Source of the DNA: MPNP01 sp965215545
GTDB taxonomy: Bacteria > Pseudomonadota > Alphaproteobacteria > Rhodobacterales > Rhodobacteraceae
Direction of reading: 5' to 3'
Length of the DNA: 64,000 nt
NCBI GenBank assembly: GCA_965215545.1
Contig: OZ244066.1
Coordinates: 248,001 to 312,000, forward strand
Shown here: one piece after another, positions 24,335-36,600 of the stretch
Layout: the number at the start of each line of letters is the position of its first letter
Numbering within the stretch: position 1 is the first letter of the stretch
Notes under the pieces: generated by a model
The model's database searches: none
The model's input: the letters and a program-made list of their open reading frames with translations, nothing else
Told to the model about the DNA's origin: nothing
Position numbers and translations under genes: made by a program

Positions 24335-25579
24335 TCAATGCGCTGAGGCCGGTTCCGGCGCGGGTGCGGTCGGCCCGGTCAACCAGCGCAGGACCGAGTA
24401 GGCGATGATGCCGGAAATCAGTGAGCCGGACAGGACACCGAGTCGGACGAACTCCTGCTGGGCCGGATCCTCGAAGGCCAGGGTGCCGATGAAGAGACTC
24501 ATGGTAAAACCGATGCCGGCCAGCGCCGAGCCACCGTAGATGTGCAGCCAGGTCACGCCCTCCGGCAGGCGGCAGAGGCCGAGACGGACACCAACCCAGG
24601 TCAACCCGAAGACGCCGAGCTGTTTGCCAATCAGCAGTCCGGCAGCGATGCCAAGAGGAATCGGGGACAGGAAATCATCCAAGGTGATGCCGCCCAGACT
24701 CACGCCCGCATTGGCAAACGCAAATACCGGCATGACGATGAGGGCCACAAAGCCATGCAGGGCATGTTCAGCCCGGATCAATGGCGGTGTGACGCTCGTA
24801 TCCCGGGTTCGCAACGGTATGCAGAACGCAATGATCACACCGGCCAGCGTGGCATGGACACCGGACTTGAGGACAGCCACCCACATCACGGTGCCAACGA
24901 GGATGTAGGGGAGCATCCGGGTGACACCGGAGAGGTTCAGCGTAAGAAGCAGCGCCGTCCCGACACCCGCAATCGCCAGCGACGCGAGCGACAGTTCGGC
25001 CGTGTAGAACATGGCAATGATCAGAATGGCACCGAGATCATCGATCACGGCCAGAGCCAGGACAAAAATCTTCAAGCCGATCGGGACCCGGCTGCCAAGC
25101 AGGGCGAGGATTCCAACCGCAAAGGCGATATCCGTTGCTGCCGGGATGGCCCAGCCGCGCATGGCAACCGGGTCACCGAAATTGAAACCGGTGTAGATCA
25201 GGGCCGGGACAAGCATCCCGCCAATGGCGGCCAGGACCGGCAGGGTGGCCTGCTGTGCCGACGAGAGATTCCCCTGCAACAACTCACGCTTGATTTCCAG
25301 ACCGACCAGCAGAAAGAACATGGCCATCAGGCCATCATTGATCCAGAGAAGCAGGGGCTTCCTGATCGACAGGGCACCCACCTCGACCACCATGGGAATG
25401 GTCAGCAGCTTGTCGTAGAGAAACGCCACGGGAGAGTTGTTGAGGATCAGGGCCGCCGCTGCTGCAAGCATCAGGAGGACACCACCGGCCGCCTCGTGTT
25501 TCAGCAGATCCTGCAATCGACTCATCAGCACCATTCCCATGCCCAACCGTTTTCCCACAGTGTCCTGCAAGAACACCAT
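24335..25579 (-). CDS. nhaA: Na+/H+ antiporter NhaA
   Basis: A 414-residue, 12-helix antiporter that exports sodium in exchange for protons. The signature segments are GLEIKREL, IPAATDIAFAVG and the paired aspartates in LAVIDDLGAI that bind the ion. The C-terminal half contains SIFIG-like helices (GIGFTMSLFIGTLAF) with the usual transmembrane pattern. Several in-frame Met codons occur in the first 19 residues, so the start may be 25579 or up to 54 bases further in; the first has GATGAGGG upstream. The ion channel gene follows 136 bp downstream on the same strand. Confidence 0.95.
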   Translation of the reverse strand: MVFLQDTVGKRLGMGMVLMSRLQDLLKHEAAGGVLLMLAAAAALILNNSPVAFLYDKLLTIPMVVEVGALSIRKPLLLWINDGLMAMFFLLVGLEIKRELLQGNLSSAQQATLPVLAAIGGMLVPALIYTGFNFGDPVAMRGWAIPAATDIAFAVGILALLGSRVPIGLKIFVLALAVIDDLGAILIIAMFYTAELSLASLAIAGVGTALLLTLNLSGVTRMLPYILVGTVMWVAVLKSGVHATLAGVIIAFCIPLRTRDTSVTPPLIRAEHALHGFVALIVMPVFAFANAGVSLGGITLDDFLSPIPLGIAAGLLIGKQLGVFGLTWVGVRLGLCRLPEGVTWLHIYGGSALAGIGFTMSLFIGTLAFEDPAQQEFVRLGVLSGSLISGIIAYSVLRWLTGPTAPAPEPASAH

Positions 25580-26150
25580 GCCCTCATCTGCGAATATATG
25601 GCATCAAGCCGCAATCCATTCAAGCCGACACCTGTCTGTCGGCGCGGCGCCCCGCGATTGCACATCGAACCATCGGACACCCACAGCCGAAGATCCAGAA
25701 TCCGCCATCTGGCCAGGATGGAGGATCCTGTCGATCCCTGCATCCCCATCCTGCTTCCAGCATGTCTCCGTCAACCCACCGGGTGCGAGCCCGTCGGCAG
25801 AGCGCGCCCGGCCCCACCCCCGAACATCAGACCATCAGATTCGAGATCCGATTCACTGCCGCCGACGCCCCTGCCAACAGCATCGCTGTCGTTGCAGCGA
25901 TGCCATCGGCCCGTCATGCTCCCCCGCATCCTGCGTGCCCTGCATCAGTCTCTGCACCATCAGCCGGCGGCATGTCCTGCCCGGGCAGGTCCAGATCAAG
26001 TCTGAAGGGATGTCCGGTGGGCCGGGACTCCCGCTCCCGGCGGCCAGCAGGCAACCGGGGAGAATCAGCAAAATTCGGATCGAGGTCACTCAGAAATATT
26101 ATGCAGATCATAAGGTTACAGATTGAGACCATCGAGGTCATAAATAATAT

Positions 26151-26179
26151 TTGACAGTGTTGGCAATTCTGCAATTCTA
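26151..26179 (+). promoter_or_regulatory. Possible promoter upstream of the GPP34 remnant
   Basis: A perfect -35 TTGACA at 26151-26156 is followed after 17 bases by ATTCTA, a weak -10 match. It is embedded in an AT-rich pocket about 30 bp before the GPP34-like frame, so it may be the surviving promoter of that gene or serve the SRPBCC gene. Confidence 0.33.
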
Positions 26180-26209
26180 TTTGGGGAATGCTCTGGTTGT
26201 CCTGGGTTC

Positions 26210-26404
26210 ATGCTCCGGAAGTGGGGGTTGTCCTTGAATTTGCTTGATGCGTTGGTCCTGCTGCTCCTCGATGAGGAAAGCGGTTACTTTCATCAGGTTC
26301 CTGGCTGGAACCTGAACTGGGCGGTTGCAAGTGCCGGCCTTGACTGCACTCCACCCTGCCAGCCGATTCTCCCACCAACGCAGCAGCGATGGGTCCGCCA
26401 CTGA
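26210..26404 (+). pseudogene. N-terminal fragment of a GPP34-domain protein
   Basis: Residues 8-45 of this 64-codon frame (LLDALVLLLLDEESGYFHQ, then VPGWNLNWAVASAG) align closely with the start of the GPP34 domain encoded at 53560-53480 (FLLMLLNEQTGYFYQVPGWT), sharing GYFxQVPGWxLNxAV. GPP34 domains normally run to about 200 residues, but here the similarity ends after the first two helices and the frame stops. It is therefore a truncated remnant. It shows that a second GPP34 gene once existed in this genome, possibly a paralogue of the P450 fusion. Confidence 0.6.
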
Positions 26405-26468
26405 TGATGCGCCAACAGCACTGGCTTCAGCCAGGGCCCGCCAACGAGAAAAAGGAGATTGATCACCC

Positions 26469-26951
26469 ATGAAGCCAGTCAAGATCAGCCGGACGGTCAC
26501 CGCCACAGCCCAAGCCGTGTTTGATGTCGTTGCCAATGGTCGCAACTACGGTCGGGCGATTCCGGAGATTGACACGGTGGAGTTCCTCACCGACAACGAA
26601 ACCGGGGTCGGGGCACGATTTCGTGAGACGCGCCGCTTCAGCGGCATCCAGGCCATCTTTGCCAGGGTCTTTGGTCTGTCGGCAACCGAAAGCGAGGTGA
26701 CCGGCTTCGAGGATGGCAGGATGGTTCGTCTGATGACCGAAGAGGCGGGCATCCTCTGGCACACAACCTTCACCGTGACACCCAATGCCAGCGATGACGA
26801 GGCCCGTCTCGATATGCTGGTCCGGATCGAGACGGTCAGCGTCATGGGCAAACTGGTCACGCCCTTCATCCGGCCCGCGGCCGTCAAGGGCATCACCGCC
26901 GATGTCGAGGCCGTGAAGGCCTATGTGGAGGCGGGCACCCCGCCGGATTGA
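26469..26951 (+). CDS. SRPBCC (START/polyketide-cyclase fold) family protein
   Basis: A 160-residue protein with the SRPBCC pattern: the opening strand MKPVKISRTVTATAQAVFDV, the following helix VFDVVANGRNYGRAIPEIDT, a curved sheet (VGARFRETRRFSG) and a long C-terminal helix (VKGITADVEAVKAYVEAG). Such proteins bind hydrophobic ligands in a deep cavity; specific function cannot be told. AAGGAGA lies about ten bases before the ATG. It follows the GPP34 remnant on the same strand by 64 bp. Possible roles include lipid binding or ring cyclisation. Confidence 0.8.
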   Translation: MKPVKISRTVTATAQAVFDVVANGRNYGRAIPEIDTVEFLTDNETGVGARFRETRRFSGIQAIFARVFGLSATESEVTGFEDGRMVRLMTEEAGILWHTTFTVTPNASDDEARLDMLVRIETVSVMGKLVTPFIRPAAVKGITADVEAVKAYVEAGTPPD

Positions 26952-27661
26952 GGCAACCACTGTCGCCGGGACAGGATGCTCCCTGCGTCAACCCGACATG
27001 ACAGTCACAACATGGTCGCGCGGCAACCGGCCAGGCGGGCGCCACAATCTCGATCATGACGTACCGGAGGCGGCCACACACCCCGATAACCAAACGCGCG
27101 ATGCTCGATCGGGATCCCGTGGAACAAGGCAGCGTGTCCCAAGGCCGCCATCCCACAACCATCGGTCGCAAGCGCCACCACAAACGACCAGGCGACCGCC
27201 ACCTCCAGGCCCAGCACTCCATCTCTCCCCCGGGGCCGCATCAGTCTCCGGAATCTGCATCTGTCACCAGCCATCGGGAACCGCCGCCGCGACGATCGTG
27301 CCCAGAGGCGGAGTCCCGATCCGATCGCGGCGACCGGGCTGATTCCCGGCAGCGAGAGGGTCCTTTTCAACCCCACTGCCACACCGGGATGCAACAGCCG
27401 AGCTCAACCAGAGGGAGGACCGCTCCCGCGCCTGTCATGATCTGCCCGCGATGCAGACAAGGCCCCGTCCCTGGATCCTCTGTGGCAACCAGACAGACAC
27501 CGACAGGGTCTTGTCCGGGCATTCGAAAGCGGCCTTCCCGGGCCAATTCATGATACCGAGGTACGGCATTGTCAGTGCTGTCTCTCGGCTTGTCGGCGAT
27601 TCGATCCCAGATCAATCCGGGACACGCCCACTGAGTCCTGATCGAATCATCAGAACACAAC
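26952..27661. other. Intergenic region downstream of the giant gene
   Basis: About 710 bp between the SRPBCC gene and the end of the giant surface-protein gene, which converge here. Open frames on both strands are of low-complexity, proline/arginine-rich composition. One copy of the dispersed repeat lies at 27373-27412. No terminator was confidently seen. Confidence 0.5.
27373..27412 (+). repeat. Diverged copy of the dispersed repeat
   Basis: Starts CCCCACTGCCACACCGGG and continues with GCAACAGCCGAGC and AACCAGAGGGAGG. This follows the order of blocks at 15412-15460 and 47362-47410. No matching right arm was found nearby. Confidence 0.5.
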
Positions 27662-30600
27662 TCACCACCGCCACTCAAAGCCGGTGCCGACGGCGCTCCC
27701 GCCCTCTCCCGTCCCTAGCTCGGCCCAGAGGTCGAAGGTCGCGTCCTCCGCGTGCGCTGCATCCGGCTCGATCCTGTACCCGGCCCGCATCTTGCCCCTG
27801 ACCCCGGGCGTCCCGGACGCCCGCACATAGGGGCTGCCGACCATTCCGTGACCGAGGCCGAGGCCACGCGCGGCCTCGGCACTCCATGCCCCGCCATCAC
27901 TGTCCCCGGGCTCCGGGAGCACGTCCGGTTCCAGCAGCGCAGCCACACCCCCGGACGACGCCCCGCCATGGCTCCGGGAAAGGCGGGTCGACCAACCCCG
28001 CTTCGTCTCCGGGGTCGGGTCCCAGGCCAGGTCCAGCGCAACTCCCCAGTCCTTGAAGCGGCCGGCTTCGTGCGCGACCAGCGCGCGACCCGAGAGGTCC
28101 AGCGCGAGACCTGATGCCGGATCACTCCAGGCGAGGCCGCCGCCGGCCTCGATCCCGAAGCCAGTTTCCGCGTCGCCGCCGTCATGGCGCACGCCGGCTT
28201 CCAGCCGCGGTGCAAGACGACCGCCACCTGCCACAGCATGCGTCCAGCGTCCCTCGAGGCCCAGCCGGAGCCGTGTCACCCTGGAGTCCGAGGCTGCAAG
28301 ATCAGCAGTCGGGTCCGATGCCGTGCGCACCCACAGGGCATCCGATGTCACCGCGAGCGCGGGGCCACCCCCGACCGCGGTACCGATAATGTCACCCCGC
28401 AACCCCGCCGCCGCCATCGTCCAGCGCGTGCCGGAACTGAAGCGATCCTTCAGCGCAGATTCGACGGTCACCTCGCCCGTGCCGTGGCCGAGCGCTCCCC
28501 AGAGTGCCAGCCGCTCCGAAACCTGCACGGAGGCATAGGGGATTGCCGCATTGAGTGATGCCTCCACCGTACCCTTGACCTCCAGGGGCGTGCATCCCTC
28601 GTTCATCGCATCAGCATCGTCACAACCTGGCCCACTCGCGCCGTTGGCGTAGCCGCCCTCGCCCCGGCTCAACGCAAGCGCGAGGCCTGTCAGCAATCGG
28701 CCGCGCGCATAATCGGCTCCCAGCAGCATCGTCGTCACCTCGCCGTCGAGTGAGAATGTCCCGGTCTGGCCTTCGAAACCTCCATGCGCCATCCGCCCCC
28801 AGAAGGCCACATTGCCGCCTGCACTGTCCGGGACCCCGGTCATGGTGAAACTGGAACCGAGCAGGACCTCGCGCTCCGTCATGGTCTGTGCCCGCTCGGT
28901 CGGCGTGCCGGCACCAGCTGTGTGAGGCCATCCGGGGTCTCGCCGCGCGAGTCCGAGACCGCCGGTGTGGCTGCCATGCCTCCCCGCAGCACCATTCGTT
29001 CGGGTCGATGCCCGACCGTCACCCGCCGGGGCGAAGGGAAGCATCTGGCCCGCGAAAGTGCCTTCCATCCCCGGCGTGCGCGATGCCCCCAACCGGCCTG
29101 CAATCCCCTCCAGCGTCTGCTCTGCCACCGTGCGCCCGAACCGTGACAGCCACGCTGCCGGCAGTGGGTCCGCGTTCAGGATGGTTCCGGTTGCCCGGGC
29201 CCGGGCCAGCGTCACCCCGGCTGGCGCGGGATCGCTCAGCACTACGGCCATCGTCTCATGGCCATCGTCGATACCGTCCTCGTAGGCCCAGACCTCGATC
29301 ACCTGTTCCTGCTCGCCCTCGGCAAAGCGCAACCGTCCGCTGCCGGACTCGAAGTCGGTCACTCTCGCCACCCCCGGCACTGTGCGCCAGCTCACCTCGA
29401 CGTTGCCAGGTGAGGGGCGGGAGAGATGGACCCGGAACTCCAAATAGCTCCCCTCCATCGCTTCAGCATCATCGATCGAGATGGTGACAGGCGTGAAATC
29501 GTCGTCGATGATCGTGCCCGTGGCCTCGAGCGTGGTCCCGCCACCGTCAAGCGTAGCATTGACAGGTGAGGACAGACCCAGCACGACTGTCTCGTCAGCC
29601 TCATCCACCGTGTCGCCATTGACGGCGACGGCGACGGTCTTGTGCGTGTCCCCCGGCGCGAAGGTCAGGGTGCCGGCGGACACGACGGCATAGTCGTCGC
29701 CAGATGTTGCGGTGCCGTCGCCCGTGTCCGCATAGGCCACCGTGACCGCGCGACCACTGGCGGTGCTGAGGGTCACCGTGAAGGTCATGGGTGTGGTCGT
29801 GTCGGGGTCATCACCCTCGTCAACGCTGAGGCTGCTGATGGACAGCACCGGCGCGGCATCATCGTCGGTGATGGTGACTTCGGCGTCAGTCACATCGAGG
29901 CTACCGGAGTTGCCGGAAACGGTGAGCGTCTCGTCGGGCTCGTCCGCATCATCGTCGGTCGGGTTCAGGCTGAACGTGCCGGTGGCACTCGTCACTCCAG
30001 CCGGGAGGGTAATGTCGAAGTTCGGGACCGCGACGTAGTCCGTGCCGGCAACCGCGGTATCTCCCGCCGCACCCACCGAGACGGTGATCGTCTGCGCCTC
30101 GGCGAAGGTGGTGCCACCGGCGACCGTGGCGGTCACGGCAACGGTCGCGGCCGTGTCCTCGGCGACCGATGATGGCGTCACGGCGAGTGTGATACCGGTG
30201 GGCACGGTATCATCGTCGGTGATGGTGCCGGTGGCGGTGCCGTCGGCGAGCACGAGGCCGTCGCTCGGATTGGCCAGCACGACCCGGAAGGTCTCGTTCG
30301 GCTCATCGATGGTATCCTCGGTGGTGGCGACGGAGATGGTGGCGGTCGCGTCCCCCGCCTTGAAACTGAGCGTCGCAGCGGTGGTCCGGGCGGTGTAGTC
30401 GGTGGTGGCGGCCCGGTCTGCACCTTCGACCGTGTCATCGGCGGTGGTCCATTGCACCGTGGCTGCACCGCTCGTGTCACCCGTGCGGGTGACGGTGAAG
30501 GTAAGGCTGTCGCCTTCGGCAGCGGTGGCATCGGCGATGGACAGCAGCGCGGTCGCGCCGGTGATGGTGCCGGTGCCGGTGGCACCGGCGATGGTGGCAC

Positions 30601-33600
30601 CGGTGGCGTTCGACAGGATGACGGTGAAGGTCTCGTCAAGCTCGGCGACGGTGTCGTGAGCGATGGCGACGGTGAACGTGACGCTCGTCGCCCCGGCGGG
30701 GATGGTCAGGATACCGGTCTTGTGCGTGTAATCTTCGGGGTCGGTGGCGGTCCCCTCGGCTGTCGTCGCGGTGACGGTGACGGCCCGGGAACTGGGTGTG
30801 GAGAGCGTGACGTCAAAGGTCGCTGTGCCACCCTCGACCGCGGTGGCGTCGCCCACCGCGACCGTCGGTGCCCCGTCATCGTCGGTGATGGTCAGCGTGA
30901 CGGCGTCCGGGGCCGCGAGGCCGTTGCCACCGGTGGCGGTGGCCGCGACCGTCACCGTCTTGTCGGCAGCGTCAAGGGCGTTGTCGTTGGCGGTGAGGGT
31001 CACCGTGCCGGTGCTCGCGGTCGCCCCGGCGGGGATGGTCAGGATCTTGTTGGGGCTCAGCGTGATGTCCCCGGCCCCGGCGGGGGCCACCGGCGTCGCC
31101 GTCACCGTCAGCGTCACCGCCTGGCTGGAGGCGGCCGACAGCGTCGCCGTCACCGTGCTGGTGCCGCCCTTCTCGCTGATGGCGGGCGGGGTGAGCACCA
31201 GCGTGGCCGTCGGGGTGGCGTCATCGTCGGTGATGGTGCCGGTGGCGGTGGCGGCACCCTCGGTGGTGGCGACGGTGGCGTTGGTGGGCGTGCCCAGGGT
31301 GACGATCACCGTCTCGTTGGGCTCGTCGAGCGTGTCGCCCTTGACCGGGATGGTGATGGTGCCGGTGGTGGTGCCGGCAGCGAGGGTCACCGACTTGGTG
31401 GCGGGATCCGTGTAGTCGGCATCCGCCGCGGCCGTGCCGCCAAGCGTGTAGGGCACGGTGACCGGCCTGCCGGAGGCCGTGCTCAGGGTGACGGTGAAGG
31501 CGAGGTTCGTGGTCACCTTGGGATCGTTGCCCTCGGTCACCGCGGTGGCGTCGCCCACCGCGACCGTCGGTGCCCCGTCATCGTCGGTGATGGTCAGCGT
31601 GACGGCGTCCGGGGCCGCGAGGCCGTTGCCACCGGTGGCGGTGGCCGCGACCGTCACCGTCTTGTCGGCAGCGTCAAGGGCGTTGTCGTTGGCGGTGAGG
31701 GTCACCGTGCCGGTGCTCGCGGTCGCCCCGGCGGGGATGGTCAGGATCTTGTTGGGGCTCAGCGTGATGTCCCCGGCCCCGGCGGGGGCCACCGGCGTCG
31801 CCGTCACCGTCAGCGTCACCGCCTGGCTGGAGGCGGCCGACAGCGTCGCCGTCACCGTGCTGGTGCCGCCCTTCTCGCTGATGGCGGGCGGGGTGAGCAC
31901 CAGCGTGGCCGTCGGGGTGGCGTCATCGTCGGTGATGGTGCCGGTGCCGGTGGCGGCACCCTCGGTGGTGGCGACGGTGGCGTTGGTGGGCGTGCCCAGG
32001 GTGACGATCACCGTCTCGTTGGGCTCGTCGAGCGTGTCGCCCTTGACCGGGATGGTGATGGTGCCGGTGGTGGTGCCGGCAGCGAGGGTCACCGACTTGG
32101 TGGCGGGATCCGTGTAGTCGGCATCCGCCGCGGCCGTGCCGCCAAGCGTGTAGGGCACGGTGACCGGCCTGCCGGAGGCCGTGCTCAGGGTGACGGTGAA
32201 GGCGAGGTTCGTGGTCACCTTGGGATCGTTGCCCTCGGTCACCGCGGTGGCGTCGCCCACCGCGACCGTCGGTGCCCCGTCATCGTCGGTGATGGTCAGC
32301 GTGACGGCGTCCGGGGCCGCGAGGCCGTTGCCACCGGTGGCGGTGGCCGCGACCGTCACCGTCTTGTCGGCAGCGTCAAGGGCGTTGTCGTTGGCGGTGA
32401 GGGTCACCGTGCCGGTGCTCGCGGTCGCCCCGGCGGGGATGGTCAGGATCTTGTTGGGGCTCAGCGTGATGTCCCCGGCCCCGGCGGGGGCCACCGGCGT
32501 CGCCGTCACCGTCAGCGTCACCGCCTGGCTGGAGGCGGCCGACAGCGTCGCCGTCACCGTGCTGGTGCCGCCCTTCTCGCTGATGGCGGGCGGGGTGAGC
32601 ACCAGCGTGGCCGTCGGGGTGGCGTCATCGTCGGTGATGGTGCCGGTGCCGGTGGCGGCACCCTCGGTGGTGGCGACGGTGGCGTTGGTGGGCGTGCCCA
32701 GGGTGACGATCACCGTCTCGTTGGGCTCGTCGAGCGTGTCGCCCTTGACCGGGATGGTGATGGTGCCGGTGGTGGTGCCGGCAGCGAGGGTCACCGACTT
32801 GGTGGCGGGATCCGTGTAGTCGGCATCCGCCGCGGCCGTGCCGCCAAGCGTGTAGGGCACGGTGACCGGCCTGCCGGAGGCCGTGCTCAGGGTGACGGTG
32901 AAGGCGAGGTTCGTGGTCACCTTGGGATCGTTGCCCTCGGTCACCGCGGTGGCGTCGCCCACCGCGACCGTCGGTGCCCCGTCATCGTCGGTGATGGTCA
33001 GCGTGACGGCGTCCGGGGCCGCGAGGCCGTTGCCACCGGTGGCGGTGGCCGCGACCGTCACCGTCTTGTCGGCAGCGTCAAGGGCGTTGTCGTTGGCGGT
33101 GAGGGTCACCGTGCCGGTGCTCGCGGTCGCCCCGGCGGGGATGGTCAGGATCTTGTTGGGGCTCAGCGTGATGTCCCCGGCCCCGGCGGGGGCCACCGGC
33201 GTCGCCGTCACCGTCAGCGTCACCGCCTGGCTGGAGGCGGCCGACAGCGTCGCCGTCACCGTGCTGGTGCCGCCCTTCTCGCTGATGGCGGGCGGGGTGA
33301 GCACCAGCGTGGCCGTCGGGGTGGCGTCATCGTCGGTGATGGTGCCGGTGCCGGTGGCGGCACCCTCGGTGGTGGCGACGGTGGCGTTGGTGGGCGTGCC
33401 CAGGGTGACGATCACCGTCTCGTTGGGCTCGTCGAGCGTGTCGCCCTTGACCGGGATGGTGATGGTGCCGGTGGTGGTGCCGGCAGCGAGGGTCACCGAC
33501 TTGGTGGCGGGATCCGTGTAGTCGGCATCCGCCGCGGCCGTGCCGCCAAGCGTGTAGGGCACGGTGACCGGCCTGCCGGAGGCCGTGCTCAGGGTGACGG

Positions 33601-36600
33601 TGAAGGCGAGGTTCGTGGTCACCTTGGGATCGTTGCCCTCGGTCACCGCGGTGGCGTCGCCCACCGCGACCGTCGGTGCCCCGTCATCGTCGGTGATGGT
33701 CAGCGTGACGGCGTCCGGGGCCGCGAGGCCGTTGCCACCGGTGGCGGTGGCCGCGACCGTCACCGTCTTGTCGGCAGCGTCAAGGGCGTTGTCGTTGGCG
33801 GTGAGGGTCACCGTGCCGGTGCTCGCGGTCGCCCCGGCGGGGATGGTCAGGATCTTGTTGGGGCTCAGCGTGATGTCCCCGGCCCCGGCGGGGGCCACCG
33901 GCGTCGCCGTCACCGTCAGCGTCACCGCCTGGCTGGAGGCGGCCGACAGCGTCGCCGTCACCGTGCTGGTGCCGCCCTTCTCGCTGATGGCGGGCGGGGT
34001 GAGCACCAGCGTGGCCGTCGGGGTGGCGTCATCGTCGGTGATGGTGCCGGTGCCGGTGGCGGCACCCTCGGTGGTGGCGACGGTGGCGTTGGTGGGCGTG
34101 CCCAGGGTGACGATCACCGTCTCGTTGGGCTCGTCGAGCGTGTCGCCCTTGACCGGGATGGTGATGGTGCCGGTGGTGGTGCCGGCAGCGAGGGTCACCG
34201 ACTTGGTGGCGGGATCCGTGTAGTCGGCATCCGCCGCGGCCGTGCCGCCAAGCGTGTAGGGCACGGTGACCGGCCTGCCGGAGGCCGTGCTCAGGGTGAC
34301 GGTGAAGGCGAGGTTCGTGGTCACCTTGGGATCGTTGCCCTCGGTCACCGCGGTGGCGTCGCCCACCGCGACCGTCGGTGCCCCGTCATCGTCGGTGATG
34401 GTGTGGGTGGCAGGGGTGATGGCGATGGCACCGGAGGTGCCGACGATGGAGAAGACTTCGTCGTCTTCGTCGAGCGCGTCATCGGTCGGGCGCAGACGGA
34501 AATCAACAAAGATATTGGAATCCGCAGTCGACCGCAGACCTTCGCTGAGGACGAGGTCCACCGATTGATGCGCGGCACCGGCGCTCCAGAAATCCGACGT
34601 GAAGTCCGTACCGGCTGTGGCCGTGTCCCCAGCCTTGCCGACACTGAGGGCGATGCTCACATCTTCGCCGTAAAGGGTGTCACCGAGCGTCGTCGCCACG
34701 ACATTGAAGTTTCTCTGATTTGGGTCCGCCCGGTTCTCGGGGGTCCTGCTCGGGGTTCGCTTGTTCGTGTAGGGGTCAAGCGAGAGCACGATGCCGTCGG
34801 GCGCGGCATCGTCATCGGTGATGGTGCCACTGGCGATGGCGTTGGCAATGCCCGTGGCGCTGCCTGCACGCGGGAGGTCGGGTGCGAGCACGAGCGCCGC
34901 GGGTTTGCGGGATTGAACGTGAATCTTCACGGTTTCATTGCCTTCGTGCCTGACATCGCCGTAGACAGTGACATCGAAGGTCCTGGTCGTGTCCCCGGCC
35001 GCGAAGGTGATCGTGCGGCTGTGGATGTCCGAGCGATCGAAATCGTGACTGGGACCCGGGGTTGCCGGGGTGGCCCCGACAGGCGTCGGGGTGGCGGTGG
35101 TGCCTTGCGTGAACGGGTTGAGAAGCACCGACAGACTTTCCTGCGCAGGCCGCAGCAGCGTCAAGGTGAAGGTCAGTGTCGCCTCGCCGCTGTCGCCTTC
35201 GGTCACCGATGGCGAATCGAAACTGAGCTGGTTTGTGGTGTCGTCGTCAATGACATTCACGTACACAGGGAAGTCCGTTTCGACATCGATGTCGCCGGCA
35301 CCGGAGACGCTGTGCTCGATGTCAAGCTGCTGGACCGTCGGCGTGTTGGCGACGGCATCGTCCACCGCGGTGACGGTGACCGTCTGCGGCGTGTTCCAGT
35401 TGGTCGGCGTGAAGCTGAGCGAGGTCTTGTCAAGAATCGCACGGGTGGTGGTCGGGGACAAGGTCGGTGTCACGGTGATTCCGGCGGGCGGCGGCACGAA
35501 GTTGAGTTTGACCGTGTAGCTTTTCCTGTGTTCCGCGACATCCTTCGTCTTCGGGTCATCCTGTTCGTGGATCTGGCCAACGAACCGGCGATCGAACACC
35601 AGGCGGGCCTGATGGTCGTCGCTGATGGCGTAGTCGATTTGCAGGCGGTTGTTGTCGGACCAGGTGTTGGCCAGCAGGTTATGGAAGAGCACATCGTCGC
35701 TGTCGGTCCACAATTCGATGCCGAAGGTCTCGGTCGGCTCGGGGCTCTCGTCGTCTGTCGTCGCCGCGAGCACCACTCGCGAAAGCGCGCTCGTCCCGGA
35801 GTAGGCAAGGCGGTGCGGGCCGCCTGCGTTCGACAGGGTGATGTCGGCGGCGGCGGCCGAACCCTCACCACCCAGGCCGTTGATTCGCCAGCGCAGTGCC
35901 ACGGAGGCAGGGGCACCGGCCAGGTCTCCCTGCTGGCGGTATGGTGCGTAGGAGAACAGCGGTGCGACGGAATCGCCCTCGCCCACCGTGATGTTGCCAT
36001 CGCCGTCGATGGAACTGTGCGCGATATTGACCTGCCCGTAAACAACATCGGTCACCGTCACCGACAGCGCTGTCGTGCCGGTGTTGCCGTCCTCATCGGT
36101 GACTCGTGCGGTGATGTCGTACACGTTGTTGCCATCGGCGTCGGCAGGTGACTCGAAGTTCTGCGCAGGCAGTGTGACCACACCGGTATCCGGGTCAATG
36201 GTGAAACGCGTGGCATCGTTGCCTTCGAGAGTCCAGGCCATGCCGCCATCGGGGGAGCCGGTCCAGGCCGGGGTGGGCGAGGTCCACGCGCTGTTTTCCG
36301 GCACGCTGGCATCGGCAAGGCCCGAAATCGCCACCGACCGGGCGTCGTCGTCGCGGATCTTCACGATGGCGGCGCGTCTGTCGATGATGATGTTGGCAAA
36401 ATCGACATCGGCGATGACGACCCTGAACTGCTCGGTTTCCTCAGGGATGGCATCTTCGGTGGTGGGCACACGAAACTGTGCCTCGGTCTTGCCGGCGGGA
36501 ATCACCAGTGCGCACTGGGCGTCCCCGGGACCGCACGCGGTGAAGTCCTCTGGTGCCTTGGCGGTGCCTTGCCTGGTCCGGAAGCGGATCGTGACGTCCC

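Larger units (their letters stand above)
25580..26468. other. Intergenic region with a GPP34 remnant and an AT-rich pocket
   Basis: About 890 bp between nhaA and the SRPBCC gene. Bases 25640-26080 show no gene. Bases 26090-26200 are much more AT-rich than anything nearby and contain a promoter-like element, followed by the GPP34 fragment listed separately. Confidence 0.5.

Noticed and set aside
30452..36151. A 1899-codon open frame on the plus strand, including several 219-codon repeated frames
   Set aside because: It is the antisense of the giant Calx-beta gene. Its composition is glycine/arginine-rich without domains, and its periodicity merely mirrors the 702-bp repeats.
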